A DNA stretch of 6,672 nt from CAYVKM01 sp964452045. GTDB lineage: Bacteria > Calditrichota > Calditrichia > RBG-13-44-9. Below are positions 6,469-6,672 of the stretch, piece after piece; positions within the stretch are counted from its first letter, which is position 1, and the number at the start of each line of letters is the position of its first letter. The translations under genes were made by a program, and so were the position numbers. The notes under the pieces are model-generated. The model made no database searches. It saw only the letters and a program-made list of their open reading frames with translations, and was not told the DNA's origin. The stretch spans positions 1-6,672 of the forward strand of contig CAYVKM010000133.1 of the NCBI GenBank assembly GCA_964452045.1, given 5' to 3'.

Positions 6469-6672
6469 TATTTTCGTAATTGTGAATTGAGCCAGTTACA
6501 CCATGGTTCCATTCCCTCACCTGTGGTACAGGAAGTACGAAAAAATATTAACTGCGGATTAATGGATAATGCGTTTTTCTCCAATTCTTCCACTGAGCAA
6601 TTCAGGTAAGGTAAAAGATCGATTTTATTTATGATCAAGACCGAGGCATTCCGAAACATAGCCGGATATTTC
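6468..6672 (-). CDS. hypB: Hydrogenase nickel incorporation GTPase HypB (C-terminal 67 residues, 5' truncated)
   Basis: HypB is a SIMIBI-class GTPase that works with HypA to insert nickel into the hydrogenase large subunit after the iron unit is in place. Only the C-terminal end is in the window. The frame stays open to the edge and reads KYPAMFRNASVLIINKIDLLPY, matching the family. NKID is the guanine-specificity (G4) motif, and SCTTGEGMEPWCNWL occupies the position of the usual SAKTGEG (G5) segment. The ATG at 6659 lies inside the conserved YPxMF stretch and is not the gene start. The P-loop, switch regions and metal-binding cysteines lie outside the window. The stop TAA overlaps the hypF start by one base, so hypB is the promoter-proximal neighbour in the same operon; hypA is the likely next gene upstream. 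Confidence 0.95.
   Translation of the reverse strand, partial: KYPAMFRNASVLIINKIDLLPYLNCSVEELEKNALSINPQLIFFRTSCTTGEGMEPWCNWLNSQLRK

Overview
The window is a segment of a [NiFe]-hydrogenase locus made of two convergent blocks. The + strand block (1-1622) carries the 3' part of a group 1, membrane-bound, H2-uptake-type hydrogenase large subunit, followed by its b-type cytochrome membrane anchor. The - strand block (6672 down to 1667) is a run of hydrogenase maturation genes in the order hypB (3' end only), hypF, hypC, hypD, hypE. The two blocks meet tail to tail over a 44-base gap that holds one strong hairpin able to serve as a terminator for both.

Functionally the window is coherent. HypF and HypE make the cyanide ligands from carbamoyl phosphate. 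The HypC-HypD complex assembles the Fe(CN)2CO unit and delivers it to the large-subunit precursor. HypB, normally with HypA, supplies nickel. The large subunit here keeps its DPCxxCxxH metal-binding motif and a 15-residue C-terminal tail that must be cleaved after metal insertion. The cytochrome b passes electrons from H2 to the quinone pool. The small subunit, the maturation protease and hypA are not visible; the first and last of these probably lie just outside the two edges.

The organism is a bacterium of moderate base composition that uses recognisable Shine-Dalgarno sequences at some genes (cytochrome, hypC, hypE) but not at others (hypF, hypD). Phylum cannot be settled from sequence alone. 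A run of ten Ns inside the 3' end of hypD shows this is a draft or metagenomic scaffold. The gap hides the end of HypD, including its expected fourth cluster cysteine, and almost certainly misstates the true gap length.

I found no undescribed system. The points worth a second look are the hypD gap, the absence of a protease gene behind the cytochrome gene, the shared terminator, the start signals of hypF and hypD, and a G8 tract in hypF. There is no gene-free stretch longer than 49 bases.
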